Shown here: in pieces, positions 7,335-15,094 of the stretch | Position numbering within the stretch: position 1 is the first letter of the stretch | Layout of the letters: each line of letters begins with the position of its first letter | NCBI GenBank assembly: GCA_036679665.1 | Contig: JAZHEJ010000049.1 | Location: forward strand, 1 to 17,694 | Direction: 5' to 3' | DNA: 17,694 nt | Source: Tethybacter castelli | GTDB lineage: Bacteria > Pseudomonadota > Gammaproteobacteria > Tethybacterales > Tethybacteraceae | Notes under the pieces: model-generated | The model's database searches: none | What the model saw: only the letters and a program-made list of their open reading frames with translations | Told to the model about the DNA's origin: nothing | Position numbers and translations under genes: made by a program

Positions 7335-8321
7335 TCACAATGCATTGGTAATTCTGTTTGTCCACGCACTCGCGCCCGGATCACTGGTAATTACCGGATC
7401 AGAATTACCTGATAACAACACATCCACGGTACGTCTGTAGTCAGCAGGGTCAAGAACTCCCAACGCCTGCTTGGTGCCGAGCAACTTGCTGATTTCCTGC
7501 ATCATGCGCCGTTGGTGTTTCTGAGTTTGCGCCCCGGTTTCGTCGTAATCCAGTACGATATCGGCAGCCTGATCAGGATAGTTCCGCGCCCATTCCCATC
7601 CTTTGATCGAAGCGCGCACAAAACGTGTCAGGTGATCAACATACTGTGCATCGTTGAGTCGGTCGCTTAACGCATACAGTCCATCTTCCAATGTTGCGAC
7701 ACCTTGATCTTCGTATCGGAACACTACTAGTTCGTCCTCAGCAATTCCCGCGTCCACCACCTGCCAGTACTCGTTATAAGTCATGGTGGATATGCAGTCG
7801 GCCTGCTTTTGCAAAATCGGGTCGACGTTAAAGCCCTGTTTAAGTACGGTGACTCCGCTTGAACCACCTTCGGTGGAAAGACCCAGTTTGCTCATCCACG
7901 ACAAAAACGGATATTCATTACCGAAAAACCATACTCCTAGCGTGCGACCTGGAAAATCTTGCTGCGGATTCGTAATTCCAGTCTCTTTCAGACAGGTAAG
8001 CATCATACCGGAACGGTCAAAGATTTGCGCCACGTTCACCAGCTCCAAGCCTTTTTCCCGCGCTGCGAGCGCAGCGGGCATCCATTCAATGATTACATCC
8101 GCGCCCCCGCCGGCTATCACCTGCGGCGGAGCTATGTCCGGGCCGCCTGGCTTGATGGTCACATCCAGGTCTTCTTCTTCATAATAACCCTTCTCCAGCG
8201 CAACATAGTAACCGGCAAACTGGGCTTGCGTTACCCACTTGAGCTGGACGGTAAATGGATCCGCTGCTCCGGCTGTAAAGCTCAACAAAGCAGCAGAAAG
8301 TAAAACTAAAGTTCTTGTCAT
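7335..8321 (-). CDS. ABC transporter substrate-binding protein, NMT1/THI5-like
   Basis: Predicted periplasmic ligand-binding component of an ABC importer. I place the start at the second Met (8321), giving 328 residues, because AAAGG (8332-8336) is 10 nt upstream of it but only 1 nt upstream of the first ATG at 8330. A signal peptide is clear (VLLSAALLSFTAGA, probable cut before ADPF). Numbering from the longer start, AQFAGYYVALEKGYYEEEDL (36-55), PGGPDIAPPQVIAGGGADV (61-79) and ADCISTMTYNEYW (177-189) are typical of the NMT1/THI5 fold, which includes pyrimidine-precursor, riboflavin and sulfonate or nitrate binders. The ligand cannot be named. The gene lies 62 nt downstream of the aldose epimerase, behind an A-rich tandem repeat. 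No permease or ATPase gene is in the window, so the transporter partners are elsewhere or absent. Confidence 0.9.
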   Translation of the reverse strand: MTRTLVLLSAALLSFTAGAADPFTVQLKWVTQAQFAGYYVALEKGYYEEEDLDVTIKPGGPDIAPPQVIAGGGADVIIEWMPAALAAREKGLELVNVAQIFDRSGMMLTCLKETGITNPQQDFPGRTLGVWFFGNEYPFLSWMSKLGLSTEGGSSGVTVLKQGFNVDPILQKQADCISTMTYNEYWQVVDAGIAEDELVVFRYEDQGVATLEDGLYALSDRLNDAQYVDHLTRFVRASIKGWEWARNYPDQAADIVLDYDETGAQTQKHQRRMMQEISKLLGTKQALGVLDPADYRRTVDVLLSGNSDPVITSDPGASAWTNRITNAL

Positions 8322-8331
8322 GTTTTTCATA

Positions 8332-8336
8332 CCTTT
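8332..8336 (-). promoter_or_regulatory. Shine-Dalgarno that decides the binding-protein start
   Basis: AAAGG on the minus strand is 10 nt before the ATG at 8319-8321 but only 1 nt before the ATG at 8328-8330. The spacing favours the shorter protein. Confidence 0.6.
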
Positions 8337-8347
8337 AATATACTATA

Positions 8348-8382
8348 TTTTCATCTATTTTTTTTCATCTATTTTTTTCATT
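8348..8382. repeat. Short tandem repeat, 13-14 nt unit, A/T-rich
   Basis: On the plus strand TCATCT recurs at 8351 and 8365, and a partial TCAT at 8378, each followed by T-runs of 7 to 9. This gives about 2.5 copies of a 13-14 nt unit. In the minus-strand transcript it is an A-rich leader with two tiny ORFs (MKKNR and MKI) between the epimerase stop and the binding-protein start. Long homopolymer runs make the length prone to slippage. Confidence 0.75.
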
Positions 8383-8383
8383 A

Positions 8384-9304
8384 TCATGCTCCAATATCGC
8401 TCCACATCAAAGACATGCTGCCGCGCAAAGTTGCATCGGCATTCAAGATATCAAGTCGGCACGCGGCCTGATCATAGTCGCGATTATGAGCATCCACTAG
8501 ATGGGAAACCGGCTCCAGGCAGAAAAATTTATCCTGATCGGACGGTGCGTATAGCTGATAAACACCAAATTTGGCTGAAGCGGTCATTTTTAGTCTCAGA
8601 GCATATTCCGGCCAGCATATCAAAGCTTTGCGATTCCAGCCGGTAAACGTATTGTCAATCGGATCGGCCGGCAACTCGCGCAACTTGGCAAAATTCCATC
8701 TAGGGCGTGCGCGTACCGCAAGCTCACGTTGCGGCAATTGCGTTTTGTCGGTAACCCAATAATTTTGCGCAGGTGCCTGTACCGCAGTTTTTGACGTGCG
8801 CGGAAACCACGGGTGAAAACCTATACCATAAGGCAATGCATCGTCTCCTTTATGCGTCACCGCCAACTCAATTGTGATTGTTCTGCCGCGCAGACGATAG
8901 CTTACCGAAGCCAGATAATCAAAAAGGTTAGGGCCCTGCGAACGTAATTCGAGCCGGGCTTGTGTCGCGGAACTGTCGATAACTTGCCACTTGGCGGTAA
9001 GCGCGTTGCCGTGAATAGGCATCGGCTCCCCTTGAATATTCGGTTTTAACCCAACGCGTCGGCCACAATAGCTAAATCCGCCATGTGAAATGCGGTTTGT
9101 CCACGGCAACATCAGATTGCACCCCAGATCAAACACTTCGAAATTTTCGCTGTGATCAATGCCGCGTAACAACGCAACCTTGCCACCATCGGCGCGCAAC
9201 GCATCAAAACTGGCCAGCCCCGCGCCCACATCCGGTAACACCACTGCTCGACAGTGTCGATTGGCGATTACTATTTGTTTTAAGCTAGTTGTGCTATACG
9301 CCAT
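8384..9304 (-). CDS. Aldose 1-epimerase (galactose mutarotase-like)
   Basis: Predicted to interconvert the alpha and beta anomers of a free aldose, probably in the cytosol since no signal peptide is seen. Starting at the ATG at 9304 the protein has 306 residues; a GTG at 9310 would add two. Numbering from the GTG, family landmarks are LPWTNRI (68-74, sugar-binding Arg), PIHGN with His100, GFHPWF with catalytic His166, DNTF with Asp220 and CLEPVSH with the general-base Glu266. The gene follows the YgjP-like peptidase by about 15 nt and sits in the same run as the GH42 beta-galactosidase, whose product it could process. Translation ends with a triple stop in frame, TGA TAA TGA. Aldose epimerase family is firm; galactose specificity is inferred from context. 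Confidence 0.9.
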   Translation of the reverse strand: MAYSTTSLKQIVIANRHCRAVVLPDVGAGLASFDALRADGGKVALLRGIDHSENFEVFDLGCNLMLPWTNRISHGGFSYCGRRVGLKPNIQGEPMPIHGNALTAKWQVIDSSATQARLELRSQGPNLFDYLASVSYRLRGRTITIELAVTHKGDDALPYGIGFHPWFPRTSKTAVQAPAQNYWVTDKTQLPQRELAVRARPRWNFAKLRELPADPIDNTFTGWNRKALICWPEYALRLKMTASAKFGVYQLYAPSDQDKFFCLEPVSHLVDAHNRDYDQAACRLDILNADATLRGSMSLMWSDIGA

Positions 9305-9319
9305 GCGCACTTGTTACCA

Positions 9320-10021
9320 CTACCATGCCAGCAATTTCTGGGTGTGCTTAGCGAACCATTTTTTGGACTGTAGATAATTTGGATCGAACGTTGCGACCTG
9401 GCGCCAAAAACGCTTGGAATGACTGAATTCAAGCAGATGACACAGCTCATGGACTACAACCGAATCAATTTGCGCAAGTGGTGCCTTCACCAAATACCAA
9501 GTAAATCTGATATTGCCTTTTTTTGTACACGAACCCAAACAAGTACGCGCTGAACCAAATGACACCTTAGGCATTTCTATTCGCATCTTATCGGCGAACT
9601 TTTTTACTTGCGGCAAAATTATCTGTTGGGCCTGCTCACGATACCACAAGCTTAGCCTTTGTCTGATTATGGTCGCGTTAGGTTGATACGGGCACCGCCA
9701 GCGCAGGCTGTCATCGTGCAACTGAAGTTCGTCATGCTCAGCCTGGCGAATATCCAAATGATAACTTTTACCGACTAGCTCCAACCGCATGCCGTTGGTA
9801 AAAGCGACTGGCACGGGTGCGGGCAAACGACTTAACGTACGAGATATCCATTGTTCGTGGGCAGCGACAAACTTGCGCAACCCTTTATCGCTATAACGCG
9901 CCGGTACGCGTAGCGTAGCCACACCGTCAGCTATGACGATAGCCACATATTTGCGTTGCGGGTGAGGAACGACCGATAGTTGCAATCCATTTATGTCAAT
10001 TGTTTTCAAAGAAGATTTCAT
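9320..10021 (-). CDS. YgjP-like zinc metallopeptidase (M48-type, DUF45)
   Basis: Putative cytosolic zinc metallopeptidase of 233 residues. The active site is VVHELCHLLEFSHSKRFW: His191 and His195 of the HExxH motif bind zinc, Glu192 is catalytic and His201 is the probable third ligand. The Arg-rich N-terminal beta region and central segment ending in SFGSARTCLGSCTKKGNIRF are usual for the YgjP/DUF45 family. I see no signal peptide or membrane helix. The start ATG overlaps the stop of the acetoacetyl-CoA synthetase gene (ATGA, 10018-10021) and has no Shine-Dalgarno, which points to translational coupling. Cellular substrates of this family are poorly known, and its link to sugar metabolism here is unclear. 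Confidence 0.9.
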   Translation of the reverse strand: MKSSLKTIDINGLQLSVVPHPQRKYVAIVIADGVATLRVPARYSDKGLRKFVAAHEQWISRTLSRLPAPVPVAFTNGMRLELVGKSYHLDIRQAEHDELQLHDDSLRWRCPYQPNATIIRQRLSLWYREQAQQIILPQVKKFADKMRIEMPKVSFGSARTCLGSCTKKGNIRFTWYLVKAPLAQIDSVVVHELCHLLEFSHSKRFWRQVATFDPNYLQSKKWFAKHTQKLLAW

Positions 10022-11952
10022 TGTGAAAGTTCTGGCAAATCGCGATACAAATTCAGTGCTTGAGGATTGGCCAGCGCTCCGGTATTTGAAACTGTACGGT
10101 TATTTATCACCGCCGCTACCGCCAATTCGGAAATTTTTCCTGAACGTGTGCGTGGAATATCTGCCACCGCAAGGATTTTTGCGGGTACATGACGAGGAGT
10201 ATTCCGGTTGCGGATTTGCTCGCATATTTTATTTTTTAGTTTAGCGTCCAATTTAATCCCCTCGTTCAAACACACGAACAGTACGATGCGCTGGTCGTCT
10301 TGCCAGCGCTGGCCTACTGCGACTGCCTCGACGACTTCGTTTAGATTTTCGACTGCGCGATAAATTTCCGCGGTTCCGATTCTCACTCCACCAGGATTGA
10401 GTACCGCATCAGAACGACCGTATATTACCAATGAACCTTCCTTTGTAAAAGACACCCAATCGCCATGGCACCACACATCCGGAAAACGGGAGAAATAGGT
10501 CTGGCGGTATTTTTCGTTATTCTGATCGCCCACTAGTCCCAGCGGCATCGAAGGAATGGCATTGCGACACACCATTTCGCCACTATGTCCCATTATCGAA
10601 CGTCCTTTTTCGTCGTATGCGGCAACGTCGCAACCAAGCTCAACGGCCTGAATTTCTCCTCTGCGCACCGGTAATGTGGGTACTCCGCCGACAAAACACG
10701 CACAAATGTCCGTGCCGCCACTGATTGAAGCCACATGCAGATCGCGCCCCCAGTGTTCGTATAGATAATCAAAACTTTCGTGTAGTAACGGGGAACCGGT
10801 CGACATTACGCAACGTAGAAAATCACCACCTGCCCGCGCGCGCGGTTTAACCGCGCTTTTGGCGCAAGCCGCAAAATATCTGGCCGAAGCGCCAAAATGT
10901 GTCACCTTTTCTTCAATCGCCAAAGTTGCCAAACGCCCCGCATTCGGATACATCGGATGTCCATCGTACAAAACCACCGCCGCGTTTGCGGCCAGCGCCG
11001 AAGCCTGCCAGTTCCACATCATCCATCCGCAGGTAGTGTAGAAAAACATCTTGTGTCCGGCCTTCAGATCAATATGCAACACCAGTTCACTAAGATGCTT
11101 CAGTAATAACCCGCCGCCGCTGTGAATGATGCTTTTGGGTTTGCCGGTGGTGCCGGACGAAAACAAATAAAAGCCGGGGTCGCTAGCTAGTACCGGTGCG
11201 AATTCAACTTCCCGTTGTTTGATATCGTTGCAAAAATCATCCCAACGCATTACCTCAGACGGCACTGACGCCGCAACATCGGTATAGTCGAACACAACCC
11301 ATTTGCGTACCCTTTGCATTTGCTGAATAAGCCCAGATAACTTTTCGCCTAGGTCAATCAGCTTGCCCTTATAGCGGTACGCACTGCAAACAAAAACCAC
11401 TTTCGGGTCAACCTGCGCCAAACGTTCTACTATAGCCGTTGTGCCAAAATCCGGCGAACAGCTCGTAAATACCGCTCCTAGCGATTGTGCCGCCAACATT
11501 ATCAGCATCGCTTCCGGGCAATTGGGCACAACTGCCGCCACGCAATTGCCTCGCTTTACCCCGGCTAAACGTAACGCCTGTTGCAGTATTGATACTTGCT
11601 TACGCACTTGGCCCATCGTCAGTTCACTACGCCGGCCATCTTCGCTAATGCCGATCAAAGCTACGCGCGCATCATCGCCACGCATCAGATTAGCCGCGTA
11701 ATTAATAACTGCCGCAGGATAAAAAACTCCGCTGGCCAGATCGCTATCCTGACGGTAAACCGGCAGGTTCGGTATTCCTTGAATTGCACAATACTCCCAG
11801 ATGGCCTGCCAGAATTTGCTCGGTTCGTCTATCGACCAACGGTGTAGTTGCTGATAATCGGCCCCCGGTAAATAGCGTCGGGTAAATTCAGTGAGATTAG
11901 CTTGGGCAATTCGTTCCGTATCAGGTTGCCACAGAATCGGCTCTTCGGCCAT
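10018..11952 (-). CDS. Acetoacetyl-CoA synthetase (acetoacetate-CoA ligase)
   Basis: ANL-superfamily enzyme that activates acetoacetate to acetoacetyl-CoA using ATP and CoA, in the cytosol. I start at the ATG at 11952 (644 residues) because MAEEPILWQPDTERI matches the usual start of this family. GGTGA lies about 8 nt upstream. An ATG at 11982 or GTG at 11988 would extend it by 10 or 12. In the 644 form, FSSGTTGKPK (264-273) is the ATP-binding loop, SISGGTD (409-415) and YGRSD (511-515) are adenylate-binding, and Lys606 in RTRSGK is the catalytic lysine. TTCGWMMWNW and ALANPQAL near the end are characteristic of AacS rather than acetyl-CoA synthetase. It sits between GH42 and the YgjP-like gene, an unusual setting for ketone-body use. 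Confidence 0.93.
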   Translation of the reverse strand: MAEEPILWQPDTERIAQANLTEFTRRYLPGADYQQLHRWSIDEPSKFWQAIWEYCAIQGIPNLPVYRQDSDLASGVFYPAAVINYAANLMRGDDARVALIGISEDGRRSELTMGQVRKQVSILQQALRLAGVKRGNCVAAVVPNCPEAMLIMLAAQSLGAVFTSCSPDFGTTAIVERLAQVDPKVVFVCSAYRYKGKLIDLGEKLSGLIQQMQRVRKWVVFDYTDVAASVPSEVMRWDDFCNDIKQREVEFAPVLASDPGFYLFSSGTTGKPKSIIHSGGGLLLKHLSELVLHIDLKAGHKMFFYTTCGWMMWNWQASALAANAAVVLYDGHPMYPNAGRLATLAIEEKVTHFGASARYFAACAKSAVKPRARAGGDFLRCVMSTGSPLLHESFDYLYEHWGRDLHVASISGGTDICACFVGGVPTLPVRRGEIQAVELGCDVAAYDEKGRSIMGHSGEMVCRNAIPSMPLGLVGDQNNEKYRQTYFSRFPDVWCHGDWVSFTKEGSLVIYGRSDAVLNPGGVRIGTAEIYRAVENLNEVVEAVAVGQRWQDDQRIVLFVCLNEGIKLDAKLKNKICEQIRNRNTPRHVPAKILAVADIPRTRSGKISELAVAAVINNRTVSNTGALANPQALNLYRDLPELSQ

Positions 11953-11994
11953 GGCCTGTTCACCACAATTGCCGGTAGTCATCTTCACGTCAAA

Positions 11995-14139
11995 CTAGTT
12001 TGTACTCAAAAGCGCAACTAAAGCTTCGCTAGCTGGTAGTTTCAAACTTAACACGCCCTTCTTGTCGCATTCGATCAGGCCGATATTCCACAAATTTTGG
12101 GCGGCGTGTACATCATATGCCGGCAGCCTAAGCTTAGCAGACACCGGCAGGTCACCTTCATTTGCCACAAACAGTAGCAAAGTGCCATCGTCATGACGTA
12201 ACAAGCGCATGTCAAGCAGGTAATCATTCTCAGCTAAAACCTCCACATCCGGACGCAATCCCAAGTCGATCAGCAAACTATGCCAGAAATCAAGATAATT
12301 TCGGTTTCGATCACTGACCAAATCCATATGCGTCGCAAAATGAATTGCTTGGCCCGCCCCGTACTTGTGTACGGTAATTGCCGGATCGCCGTTGGCGAAC
12401 TCGCCCAATACTATGGTGTCCGCCGCAAGATCTTGCTGCTGTCGGTGGTGCATGCCCGTCAACGAAAATCGTTTCTTACCAACCGCGGCCTGCACTTTAA
12501 TGTCGTCTTCGACCCAAAGCCCGGTTTCGGTCGCGCCGATCACTTCGTTTAAACCACCGCCGGGACGGGATTTCCAAACATGACAATTGTCATCAACCAT
12601 CGCGGTGCGCGGCATCGTTATCACGGTTGCGCCGCGGTCCACATATTCTGCAATCGCTTGCGCGCTTGCCTGCGACAAAAGCGGCACGAATGGCACAATC
12701 AACAGGCGATAATCTTGTAAAGCGGCAAGACGTTCCGGGGCAATATAGTCAACCGTATAACCTAACTTCCACAGCGTCTCATACATATTTTGCATTGCTT
12801 CATTGGCATAATCTTGTGCGCCGACCGAAGCGCTGAACACCGTTGACCGTTGACAATGTAACAATGCAACTTGGGCGTTTATCGGCTGAGCTTTGCCCAA
12901 TTGATCGCCATGGTTAGCGATCAGTTTCGCGAGTTGTGCGCTGGCGGCGAGACGTTCCGTACCCTTACCATGCCAGTCAGCCAGCGCCCCCCAATGCAGC
13001 GGCAGACTTGGCCATTCGCGATATCCTTGATAAAGAATCATTCGTGCGCCGCGTGCCAGACCCATCAACCCCCAACGCCTTATATCCGAGGCGGTCGTCG
13101 CGTATTGCGGGCCTTTAACCCAACCGCCGAGCGGGCCCGACTCCATTTCAGGCAACCAAAGTTCCTTGCCGTTTTGTTTTGCCACCGAGCGGGCGAAATC
13201 CAAAAACCATGCCGTCGGGCTGTCAATTTGCGGAACCGGACGACCGGTTTGTTCCGCAGTTTTCATCTGCATACCCGGATAGCAATCAAATCCGATAACG
13301 TCGCACTGCTTTGGCAAAGTCCAAATGTTAATGCCGAGCCTGCCGTCGCGATCATATGCGGCTCCATACATATTGGTCATCGTCACCGTCTGCGGAGAGT
13401 GTTTTTTGATCTGTTCATGTTGCCGTTTTATCAACGAGTTGAAGTTATCGCAACAGAACATTCGCCAGTCCAGCCATGATTTGGGCACAGCCCATTCCGC
13501 AGGCGTGCGCCGCGGCGCATCCACATCGTCGAAACTGGCGAAACGTTGATTGGATGGCACCCACAGCCAGGCGTTATTTAGCGCGTCAATAGTCTCGTAT
13601 TGTTTGCGTAGCCAGTTGCGAAAAGCGTTAATGGTATGCGCGTTGTAGTCGTACCAGCCTGGTTGCAATTTACCTTCATCCGCAATGAACGGATAACCGG
13701 CCTCGTTGTGAATCTGCCAGCCCAACAACGAAGGATGATTACCGTAGCGATCAAGCAGCTGTCCCAAATAACGATCCGCCTCTTGTAAATAAGCGGGATG
13801 ATTGATACAAGCCCAGCCCCACATTGCGCCGGGTGGATAACTAATTCCGGCCCGGTCTTCAATCAGAATATCCGGATGACGGGAGCGCAGCCAGACGGGA
13901 GGACTGCTCGCACCAGTGCCAAGCAACACCTTCATCGAGTGTTTGGTAGCCAACGCAAAAGCGCTGTCAAGCGAGGATAAATCAGGGCGGCCCGGTTCTT
14001 GTTCAAACAAATCCCACGAGGCCAGCAATTCACCCACCCTGATTACGTTGTGTCCCGCCGCCGCCATCTGCGCCAAATCGCGCTCCCACTCATCACTATG
14101 ATGGTGCAACAAACTGTAACTACAACCTATATAAACCAT
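11995..14139 (-). CDS. Beta-galactosidase, glycoside hydrolase family 42
   Basis: Predicted intracellular GH42 enzyme that releases galactose from beta-galactosides. The protein has 714 residues and no signal peptide. The TIM-barrel domain starts at once with YIGCSYS and continues through GHNVIRVGELLASWDLFEQE (29-48). GWQIHNE (140-146) gives the acid/base Glu146, and LWLPEMESGP (327-336) gives the probable nucleophile Glu331. A trimerisation-type domain follows from about residue 400 (VALLHCQRS, LIVPFVPLLS, EYVDRGATVI), then a small C-terminal beta domain (LLLFVANEGD). The ATG at 14139 has no clear ribosome site, but no upstream in-frame start is obvious. It is first in a five-gene run, 42 nt before the acetoacetyl-CoA synthetase start. 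The natural substrate could be lactose, galacto-oligosaccharides or plant galactosides. Confidence 0.93.
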   Translation of the reverse strand: MVYIGCSYSLLHHHSDEWERDLAQMAAAGHNVIRVGELLASWDLFEQEPGRPDLSSLDSAFALATKHSMKVLLGTGASSPPVWLRSRHPDILIEDRAGISYPPGAMWGWACINHPAYLQEADRYLGQLLDRYGNHPSLLGWQIHNEAGYPFIADEGKLQPGWYDYNAHTINAFRNWLRKQYETIDALNNAWLWVPSNQRFASFDDVDAPRRTPAEWAVPKSWLDWRMFCCDNFNSLIKRQHEQIKKHSPQTVTMTNMYGAAYDRDGRLGINIWTLPKQCDVIGFDCYPGMQMKTAEQTGRPVPQIDSPTAWFLDFARSVAKQNGKELWLPEMESGPLGGWVKGPQYATTASDIRRWGLMGLARGARMILYQGYREWPSLPLHWGALADWHGKGTERLAASAQLAKLIANHGDQLGKAQPINAQVALLHCQRSTVFSASVGAQDYANEAMQNMYETLWKLGYTVDYIAPERLAALQDYRLLIVPFVPLLSQASAQAIAEYVDRGATVITMPRTAMVDDNCHVWKSRPGGGLNEVIGATETGLWVEDDIKVQAAVGKKRFSLTGMHHRQQQDLAADTIVLGEFANGDPAITVHKYGAGQAIHFATHMDLVSDRNRNYLDFWHSLLIDLGLRPDVEVLAENDYLLDMRLLRHDDGTLLLFVANEGDLPVSAKLRLPAYDVHAAQNLWNIGLIECDKKGVLSLKLPASEALVALLSTN

Positions 14140-14241
14140 CGTGTCATAAAGTGCGCAATCGTGATCACTAGAGTAATTTTAGTCATCGCAACGCACAAAC
14201 TTTGACGTGGGCATACCGATTTCACAATAAAATCAAAAGCC

Positions 14242-14255
14242 TTGTATCATTACAA
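14242..14255. promoter_or_regulatory. 14-bp palindrome, candidate operator
   Basis: TTGTA-TCAT-TACAA is an inverted repeat with 5-bp arms and a 4-nt centre, about 100 nt upstream of the GH42 start. Position and symmetry fit a repressor or activator site for the galactoside operon, but arms this short can arise by chance and no regulator gene is nearby. Confidence 0.25.
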
Positions 14256-14363
14256 CGCAATAATGCTTCATAGCAGCTCATATCCAACCCGGATTTGGTT
14301 ACGCTTTTTATCTTTCACGATGGAATAAATAATTTTGCATAGAATATATACTTGCCACAATGT

Positions 14364-14370
14364 AAGAAGG
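14364..14370 (+). promoter_or_regulatory. Strong Shine-Dalgarno upstream of coq7, placed for a leader ORF
   Basis: AAGAAGG is 8 nt before an ATG at 14379, ideal spacing, but 30 nt before the coq7 ATG, too far to serve it directly. It points to translation of the leader ORF. Confidence 0.6.
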
Positions 14371-14378
14371 TAAATTAC

Positions 14379-14411
14379 ATGTTACTAAGATGCACCCAGG
14401 ATGAAAAATAA
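14379..14411 (+). CDS. Possible leader peptide ORF overlapping the coq7 start
   Basis: A 10-codon ORF (MLLRCTQDEK, then TAA) begins 8 nt after AAGAAGG and ends at 14411, so its stop lies just past the coq7 ATG at 14401. It is in a different frame from coq7. A second, nested 4-codon ORF (MHPG) starts at 14390 and ends in TGA at 14402-14404, overlapping the coq7 ATG as ATGA. Ribosomes finishing either ORF could reinitiate at coq7. A single missing or extra base that joins the frames would instead extend coq7, so sequence accuracy matters here. Confidence 0.4.
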   Translation: MLLRCTQDEK

Positions 14412-15042
14412 TCAATCGTTGCTAACTAATATTGCATCCGCAGTCGCTGAGGCGGTACGCACTGTCGCCATGCCGGTGACTGCCAAGCGCCCGAGTCCCG
14501 CCGATTCCATATCCACACCGGACAATTTGCATCCTGACGAACGGGTGCACGCGGCAAGGCTGATGCGGGTAAATCACTGCGGAGAAGTTTGTGCCCAGGC
14601 TTTGTATCAAGGCCAAGCGCTATTTGCTCGGGATACCAAGGTGCGCGAATCGCTACAAGAAGCCGCCGACGAAGAGATCGACCATCTAGCATGGACAGCT
14701 GAACGTATTCACGCTCTAGACGGCCGCCAAAGCATGCTCAATCCATTATGGTACGCAAGTTCATTCGCGCTCGGGGCAGGAGCGGCATTGATTTCCGACA
14801 AATTTAGCCTGGGTTTTGTGGCTGAGACCGAAAATCAGGTTTCAGAACATTTGCTTAGTCATCTAGACAAACTTCCCGGCGACGATCAGCGAAGCAGAGC
14901 GATAGTTGCGCAAATGGATATTGATGAACGTCAACACGCCACCAACGCTGTTGACATGGGGGCGATGGATCTTCCTGCACCAATAAAAAAAGTCATGCAC
15001 GTGTGTGGCCGCCTGATGACTAAGACTAGTTATTGGCTGTAA
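14401..15042 (+). CDS. coq7: Coq7-type 3-demethoxyubiquinol hydroxylase
   Basis: Diiron monooxygenase that performs a late ring hydroxylation in ubiquinone biosynthesis, acting at the inner membrane. The protein has 213 residues and aligns over its length with Pseudomonas Coq7 as I recall it. Iron ligands are visible: Glu62 in RVNHCGEVCAQALYQGQ, Glu92 and His95 in EEIDHLAW, Glu144 in ETENQV, and Glu176 and His179 in DERQHA. The hydrophobic segment SSFALGAGAALISDKFSLGF (120-139) fits interfacial membrane binding. The ATG is preceded immediately by CCAGG, too close for normal initiation, while a good Shine-Dalgarno serves an overlapping leader ORF. Presence of Coq7 implies a ubiquinone-using, oxygen-exposed bacterium. 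It is the first gene of the plus-strand run. Confidence 0.95.
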   Translation: MKNNQSLLTNIASAVAEAVRTVAMPVTAKRPSPADSISTPDNLHPDERVHAARLMRVNHCGEVCAQALYQGQALFARDTKVRESLQEAADEEIDHLAWTAERIHALDGRQSMLNPLWYASSFALGAGAALISDKFSLGFVAETENQVSEHLLSHLDKLPGDDQRSRAIVAQMDIDERQHATNAVDMGAMDLPAPIKKVMHVCGRLMTKTSYWL

Positions 15043-15094
15043 TAAATCATAACGATCTTTGTTTCAAAATCTCAAGTACTTTTACAACTAGCAA

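Larger units (their letters stand above)
14140..14378. promoter_or_regulatory. Divergent promoter region between the GH42 operon and coq7
   Basis: This region, together with the coq7 leader, separates the GH42 operon (minus) from coq7 (plus) and should drive both. It is AT-rich toward the coq7 side (around 14325-14352). I see no pair of promoter boxes that I would defend. It holds the 14-bp palindrome at 14242-14255, a candidate operator. Confidence 0.45.

Noticed and set aside
8348..8382. The A/T-rich tandem repeat considered as a CRISPR remnant
   Set aside because: Units of 13-14 nt are contiguous without spacers and are dominated by homopolymers, so it is a simple tandem repeat.
12871..13479. 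Long plus-strand open frame (202 codons) opposite the GH42 gene
   Set aside because: It is antisense to a gene with clear catalytic motifs and its translation resembles no family I know; it is a shadow of GH42 codon bias.
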